Part shown: one piece after another, positions 60,501-64,000 of the stretch | Layout: each line of letters starts with the position of its first letter | Position numbering within the stretch: the stretch's first letter is position 1 | Source: an uncultured Dialister sp. | GTDB lineage: Bacteria; Bacillota; Negativicutes; Veillonellales; Dialisteraceae | Direction: 5' to 3' | Length of the DNA: 64,000 nucleotides | Assembly (NCBI GenBank): GCA_902462205.1 | Contig: CABQAR010000004.1 | Span: 52,444 to 116,443, forward strand | Position numbers and translations under genes: made by a program | The notes under the pieces: model-generated | The model's database searches: none | Seen by the model: the letters and a program-made list of their open reading frames with translations, nothing else | Told to the model about the DNA's origin: nothing

Positions 60501-63096
60501 TCGTACCCACCTGGTTCAGGGTAGAGACAACCGAAGAAGACAGTCCGACATTGATGCTGGTACCACTGACGGAAGTCGTTACTTTTCCGTCACCAACGAT
60601 ATCGAAACGCTTGTTATCTTTTGTAATATTTATACCGGTCGCACTATGGGCACTGTCCGCCCCCACGGTGAAGTCCTGGCTGGCGGAGGATGCCACCTGG
60701 CTGGCCACCGCTTTCAGCTGTGCCACATTGACAGCGTCCGTATCCGCAGAACCTGCCGCTACATTGATAATCTGACGCCTTACAGTGGAAGAGCCGACGC
60801 TGACCGCGCCCGTGGTCGACGTCGTCGCATTGATAGCAGTCTGCTGGCTCGCCGTCGCAGTTGATGGAATATATCCCTGCACGTTACCCGATATATTGGC
60901 TATACTATTAGCTCCCAGTGCCACTCCACCGGTAGCTGTCGCTTGCGCACCATGTCCAATAGCCGTCTGGTCGGCTTGTACAAGCGATGTCTTTGCCCCA
61001 TATCCGATAACGGTACTATACATACCGTCAGCACTGGCAGTCGCACCAATGACGGTCTGCCCTGTCTGGCCGCCAGAAGCCTTCGCCTGATATCCCAAGG
61101 CAATTGACTGGGTTCCTGTCGCACTAGCTTCCTGTCCAATAGCGATAGGGGCTCCATTGTCATTGGAAGAATTTGTGGCCTGTGCGCCCTTACCAATGGC
61201 GATACCGCCTTCAGCAGCGCCAACCGAACTGCCGTCGCCAATGGCTATGGCACCTGCACCATCCGAAGAATTTGCAGAAGATTCCACTTTTGCATTCGAT
61301 CCTATAGCCAGCCCTGTCCCGGCAATAGTACTCCCTGTACCAATAGCAATAGAATTTATTCCCGCGCCGCTAGCGGTATTGGCTCCATACCCCAATACGA
61401 TAGTACCCATATTGGCAGTATTATTTTGGGCATTAGTTCCCATAATAATACTGTTTGAACCTGAAGCAGCCTTTGTGTTTGTGCCGATTACGATATTATT
61501 AGCCCCTGCAGATGTACTTGATGATGAATTATACCCCAGTACGATTGCTGAATCACTCTGCGCTATTGCCGTATTTCCCAAGGCAATGCTATTTCCTTTG
61601 ACAGCCTGTGCATTATTGCCAATCGCAATCGCATCCATCCCGCTCGTTGACGGGTTCCACTTATCTCCGGTTAATGTGTTAGATCCGATTGCGATAGATT
61701 CCTTAGCATATGCCTTTGCATTCGTTCCTATCGCTGTAGCATTTGTCGCATTTTCCTGTCCGTTAGCCGGATATTGTATTCCAGTTGAGGCGCCTTTGCC
61801 AATAGCCGTTGAATTATTCCCATAAGCAAGCGTTCCTTTACCTGCTGCCATGGAATCAGTTCCTACAGCTCCGTCGTTATTATAGTTAACATCGGCAGAA
61901 TTAGCTGTGTTGATGCTGTAATAATGCTGCGCCGTGCTATTAATAGACGTTGCCAAGGAATTCGCCACGGCGTAAAGCTGACTGCCATTGACTGCATCTG
62001 TGCTGGCTGCCGATAAAAGTCCTGGAGCCACTCCCTGAATACGACGGGTTGCTGTTGTAGATCCGACACTTACTACTCCGGTAAGGATATTTCCACCGGC
62101 AAAGGAAATGTATTTCCCATTTATTGTTTCTCCCGTATAAGAGGTATTCATTCCCTTAGAGGGCGAGCCGTTTCCATCTGCCATATAGGCGGAACCGCTG
62201 CCGAGAAACACAGAATTCACAGCCGTAGTCGTTATATTATTGCCAAGAATAAACACATTTGAATTCAGCGGCGCCACCGTGTTGTTGTTTCCAATCACAC
62301 TAGTGCCTGATGCGTTCACCTTGTTATTGTTGCCAAGTATATTCACGCCGCTGATCACGGCACCAGCGCTGTCTGTACCGGACACCTGGTTGTTTGCACC
62401 GATGACGGACGAGTTGACGGCAGTGACGTTAGCCGTTTGCCCGATTGCGATGGAACCGGCGCCATTGACCACCGCACCGCTGGCAGCAAAGGTATTGGCG
62501 CCCGTCGCCGAGCTGCCGCCCAAGGCTACGGCTCTGTTGCCAGACGCCCCGGAATCGCCCAGCGCGACTGAGTCCGTCCCACTTGCTATGGAGTAATTAC
62601 CGCCGATAGCGACAGCACCGGTTCCGGTAGCCGCCGTTGTTCCCGTGCCGCCGATAGCGACGGCACCGTCACCGTTAGTCCTTGTCCAGCCAAGAGCAAT
62701 CTGTCCATTATACCCGCTCGCCGTTTGAGCACCGCCGATGGCCACAGAAGAATTGCCATACGCAACAGATGCAGTACCGATGGCAACGGTATTGGCATTG
62801 CCATAAGCGTAAGTACTGCCTGACACGCCTATAGCCAGGCCGTTTTGCCCTTCCGGTTGTGTTGATGTATAGCTGACACCGGAAGGGCCGCTGCCAAATC
62901 CGGAAGAAGCGCCTGAGCCGGTAGTGGCGTAAGCCGGAAATGCAGCCAGTGTATAAGCGATCAGCAGCCCAAGCAGCACTGAACAACTGACCACTCCGCA
63001 AGATCGTTCCCTCCCGGAATTTCGATTGGCCAATTCTGATGCGACAACGTAACATCCTTTTGTCTTGTTCCAGATGACTTTATAAATTTTATTCAC
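57409..63096 (-). CDS. trimeric autotransporter adhesin, signal, head and proximal stalk (5' frame)
   Basis: Amino part of the giant adhesin, 1,895 residues in this frame. It starts with an extended signal peptide region, MNKIYKVIWNKTKGCYVVAS, then a hydrophobic core and a cleavage site near AYA-TTG (residue 57). Long YadA-type head arrays of the AIG..A.A repeat run over roughly residues 65-330 and 410-760. Neck motifs (TTGAVSVGSSTVRRQIINVA) and stalk repeats of GGTTTDLTDGNIGVVSD type follow. The last 14 residues (GRLRLYQYWRAQRGVA) are out of frame. The start is GTG at 63096 with GAGG eight bases upstream. If the shift is repaired the gene codes about 4,317 residues. Confidence 0.88.
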   Translation of the reverse strand: MNKIYKVIWNKTKGCYVVASELANRNSGRERSCGVVSCSVLLGLLIAYTLAAFPAYATTGSGASSGFGSGPSGVSYTSTQPEGQNGLAIGVSGSTYAYGNANTVAIGTASVAYGNSSVAIGGAQTASGYNGQIALGWTRTNGDGAVAIGGTGTTAATGTGAVAIGGNYSIASGTDSVALGDSGASGNRAVALGGSSATGANTFAASGAVVNGAGSIAIGQTANVTAVNSSVIGANNQVSGTDSAGAVISGVNILGNNNKVNASGTSVIGNNNTVAPLNSNVFILGNNITTTAVNSVFLGSGSAYMADGNGSPSKGMNTSYTGETINGKYISFAGGNILTGVVSVGSTTATRRIQGVAPGLLSAASTDAVNGSQLYAVANSLATSINSTAQHYYSINTANSADVNYNNDGAVGTDSMAAGKGTLAYGNNSTAIGKGASTGIQYPANGQENATNATAIGTNAKAYAKESIAIGSNTLTGDKWNPSTSGMDAIAIGNNAQAVKGNSIALGNTAIAQSDSAIVLGYNSSSSTSAGANNIVIGTNTKAASGSNSIIMGTNAQNNTANMGTIVLGYGANTASGAGINSIAIGTGSTIAGTGLAIGSNAKVESSANSSDGAGAIAIGDGSSVGAAEGGIAIGKGAQATNSSNDNGAPIAIGQEASATGTQSIALGYQAKASGGQTGQTVIGATASADGMYSTVIGYGAKTSLVQADQTAIGHGAQATATGGVALGANSIANISGNVQGYIPSTATASQQTAINATTSTTGAVSVGSSTVRRQIINVAAGSADTDAVNVAQLKAVASQVASSASQDFTVGADSAHSATGINITKDNKRFDIVGDGKVTTSVSGTSINVGLSSSVVSTLNQVGTNTTNITKNASDISTINTTIGNGLNFQGDDLTPVNKQLGDTLTVKGGTTTDLTDGNIGVVSDVSGALNVKLKKDIDLGSTGSIVTGAAKLNTNGLAVDGKTYVAATGLNANNAKISNVSAGTLDTDAVNVQQMRAELAADKTYMDNGINTTVSGDGSSANPFAVNLNNNITLGDKTNTPDKAITIDGMTGVITAGNTVIVNGVTGNITAGAVQITGSGTVNGLTNLAWDIDSPTVVSGQAATEDQLKVVSDGVKTNTTNITSLTNTVNGGLSFGGDSGTAINKQLGQRLDIKGGATTDLSDGNIGVVSDGTNLNVKLAKTLTGLDSVTAGGTTINSTGLTVGGNTYVTAAGIDANSQTITNVASGGNTTTNAANIGDVARIAAANDKYVTGGAASYGTDGKGSATLTGVNGLTATVTGLQDTYITGAATTDDGKTATLTRNDNQTFTLDLTNTIKAATDQAAASEKTTTLANGSNTTVSGTTTGNNTEYKVNVNTDGKTITTNENNLSAVTTALESNSTTGKVTATTGTSLVTGDTVASAINSASFNVTAGTNSTGAVTTAVKAGDTVTYGAGSNLNVTQAGSRFTYALNSDLTGISTISNTKTDSATGTTTGTKLTLSDESNTVDLNGAQVTNMASGGTTETNGATIGDVKSLVNAASTATTTSGLNFEGNDGDDNKVHRDLGTTLSIKGGLTDVTTGVSSKNLGVKKNDAGDGLELVMSENPAFESVTAGTGTNTKVIIGDDGVSVGGNTYITNTGINANGQVITNVKAGDISSADSKDAVNGGQLFTTNQKVEQNTQSIVSQDTRITSLEGGFTVTAGGDASTQSTVKSGETLDFTASDNAVVTTTADSRKITIGMSKTPTLDSMTVTNTAATEDSGDVVINGDGINAGNKIITNVAAGVNPADAVNKSQLDGVDVKVSQNADAITTLQGGWKVKADAVNGGTVAGSAEAAVQAGDLVTLQAGKNLAVQQAGQQVTYSLQDAITLGTDSTKQVSINGNTGIISLGANAITINGRLRLYQYWRAQRGVA
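57456..57460 (-). other. single-base frameshift splitting the adhesin gene
   Basis: On the minus strand the frame reads ITIN-G-R and then leaves the repeat consensus, while the next frame resumes with AGSGSINIGG. Removing one base (one of the CC at 57458-57459, or the T at 57456) restores ITINAGSGSINIGGLSG. The site is not a long homopolymer, so slippage is not an obvious cause. It may be a real mutation, a phase-variable state or a sequencing/assembly error. Confidence 0.8.
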
Positions 63097-63936
63097 TTTT
63101 ATACCTCATTACTTACAATACATTTATCTATTTATGAAAATACATTGCTCACTAACAATTGCTAATATAGTACTTATATGCACCATTTCATATCCATAGC
63201 GCCATGCCTGATGTCTGACTCTATTCTTCAATTATCGTCAATTATATTCCTGCACTTTCCCAAGATATGGATAAGTATCAATTCTACTTATTCATATCTT
63301 TTCCGAAATCTTTACACATTATTCAATAGGCCCATTTGACATAAAACCTAAGCACCATTCCGCCATTAATTAAACTATTGTTTAATGTTGTGATTTTATC
63401 ACAATTCATCCAATATATTCTCAGACGGTATCCATTCCTTACACGATCTGTTTTCCCCACAGTTTATTTTTTTATATTTTAAGTGTCTGTTCTGTCATAT
63501 AGTCACTGTCCTGCTATTGATTTCTCAATTTTTATATTTTTCCATTTATCTGAAAATAAAACTATTCATAATGATTCCTATCACTCCTTAACCATGCGGA
63601 GAAATCGGCCCCTACCAATTTCCCTCTTCTTTTTGTTTTAGATTGCGCCGAATATAAATTCCCTAACGCATCTAATTAATTTTATACGGCGTAATTATAT
63701 CATGAATTAGATAATTTTTACAATACATCTCAAGCTGTAAAACCATACCATCGTTATTATTTTTTATAAAAAATTCCCTTATCAATACCATACATCTTCA
63801 TTAAAAGTTCAATTCAATTAACACCTTTAATGTCCGAATGATCAATCTCTTGAAGCAGCAATCCTATTTATGTCCATTCTTTTCTGCTCAACCTGATTCA
63901 CCATGAATTACTCATCTATGTAAAATGAACACAAAA
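63097..63936. promoter_or_regulatory. AT-rich upstream region of the adhesin gene
   Basis: About 840 bases without a recognisable gene. Two neighbouring perfect inverted repeats stand out: ATTAAAC-tatt-GTTTAAT (63369-63386) and TTGTGAT-TTT-ATCACAA (63388-63404). A further repeat ATCTAATT/AATTAGAT lies at about 63677-63712. No clear -35/-10 pair is seen. The region probably controls the adhesin. Confidence 0.45.
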
Positions 63937-63964
63937 AACTCCGGCCCATTTCTGAGCCGGAGTT
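63937..63964 (-). terminator. terminator of a gene beyond the window
   Basis: AACTCCGGC and GCCGGAGTT form a 9-bp stem around a ten-base loop, with six T on the minus strand. It should end a minus-strand gene located past base 64000. Confidence 0.7.
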
Positions 63965-63973
63965 CCTTTTCAT

Positions 63974-64000
63974 TTATTGCATTCGCAGTTCATCGATTAT
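63974..64000 (-). CDS. 3' end of an unidentified gene (partial)
   Basis: The minus strand is open from the window edge to a TAA at 63974-63976 (IIDELRMQ), ten bases before the terminator stem. Position fits the end of a gene, but eight residues are too few to identify it. Confidence 0.3.
   Translation of the reverse strand: MIDELRMQ

Noticed and set aside
51900..61825. Many long plus-strand open frames opposite the adhesin gene
   Set aside because: They are low-complexity translations of the complementary strand of repeats (runs of Val/Pro/Ser). They repeat whenever the adhesin repeats, and they lack start signals.
1..64000. tRNA or rRNA genes, insertion sequences, prophage, integrase
   Set aside because: No cloverleaf, rRNA segment, transposase or integrase sequence was recognised by eye on either strand.

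Overview
The window reads as a chromosomal segment of a Gram-negative (diderm) member of the Bacillota, class Negativicutes, most likely Dialister or a close relative. Three things point there. The ribosomal cluster has Bacillota-like gene order. Outer-membrane proteins are present: a small C-terminal-Phe beta-barrel and a giant trimeric autotransporter with an extended signal peptide. A methylmalonyl-CoA mutase operon fits propionate/succinate metabolism. Genus is inferred from gene content, not from a search.

Layout. 0-3.2 kb (+): panC-panD-BASS transporter (pantothenate) and a small outer-membrane protein. 3.2-6.1 kb (-): a YihY/BrkB membrane protein and typA. 6.4-8.0 kb (+): three universal stress proteins. 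8.1-13.9 kb: an RND efflux permease and its membrane fusion lipoprotein (-), a divergent TetR regulator (+) that overlaps truA. 14-16.5 kb (-): ecfA1-ecfA2-ecfT energizing module of ECF vitamin transporters. 16.7-20.8 kb: a HAD phosphatase (-), an AT-rich phosphoethanolamine transferase (+) and two tandem glutathione peroxidases (-).

20.8-29.5 kb is a cobalamin-centred region. A consensus promoter is followed by two tandem cobalamin riboswitches, each with its own intrinsic terminator. Downstream there is no convincing protein gene but three tandem copies of a structured ~105-125-base element, then a final terminator. Beside it lie an MsrA-like protein that has lost its catalytic Cys and the mutA-mutB-meaB operon, which is itself behind a third cobalamin riboswitch and terminator. 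Divergent from that operon is a small free-standing relative of the mutase B12-binding domain that lacks the cobalt-ligating His. An AqpZ-type aquaporin follows.

30.7-45.3 kb (-) is one uninterrupted S10-spc-alpha cluster, rpsJ to rplQ, with secY, adk, map, infA and rpoA but no rpsD. 45.9-49.9 kb (-) is an abgT-like transporter followed by two M20 amidohydrolases. 50.1-63.1 kb (-) is a giant trimeric autotransporter adhesin, about 4,300 codons, split into two frames by a one-base shift near 57,457. The last 900 bases are AT-rich and carry inverted repeats and the terminator of a gene lying beyond the window.

The strongest candidate for an undescribed system is the riboswitch-governed, apparently non-coding triple-repeat RNA at 20.83-21.91 kb, in a region where B12 sensing, B12-dependent metabolism and two 'dead' paralogues (MsrA-like and B12-domain-like) sit together.
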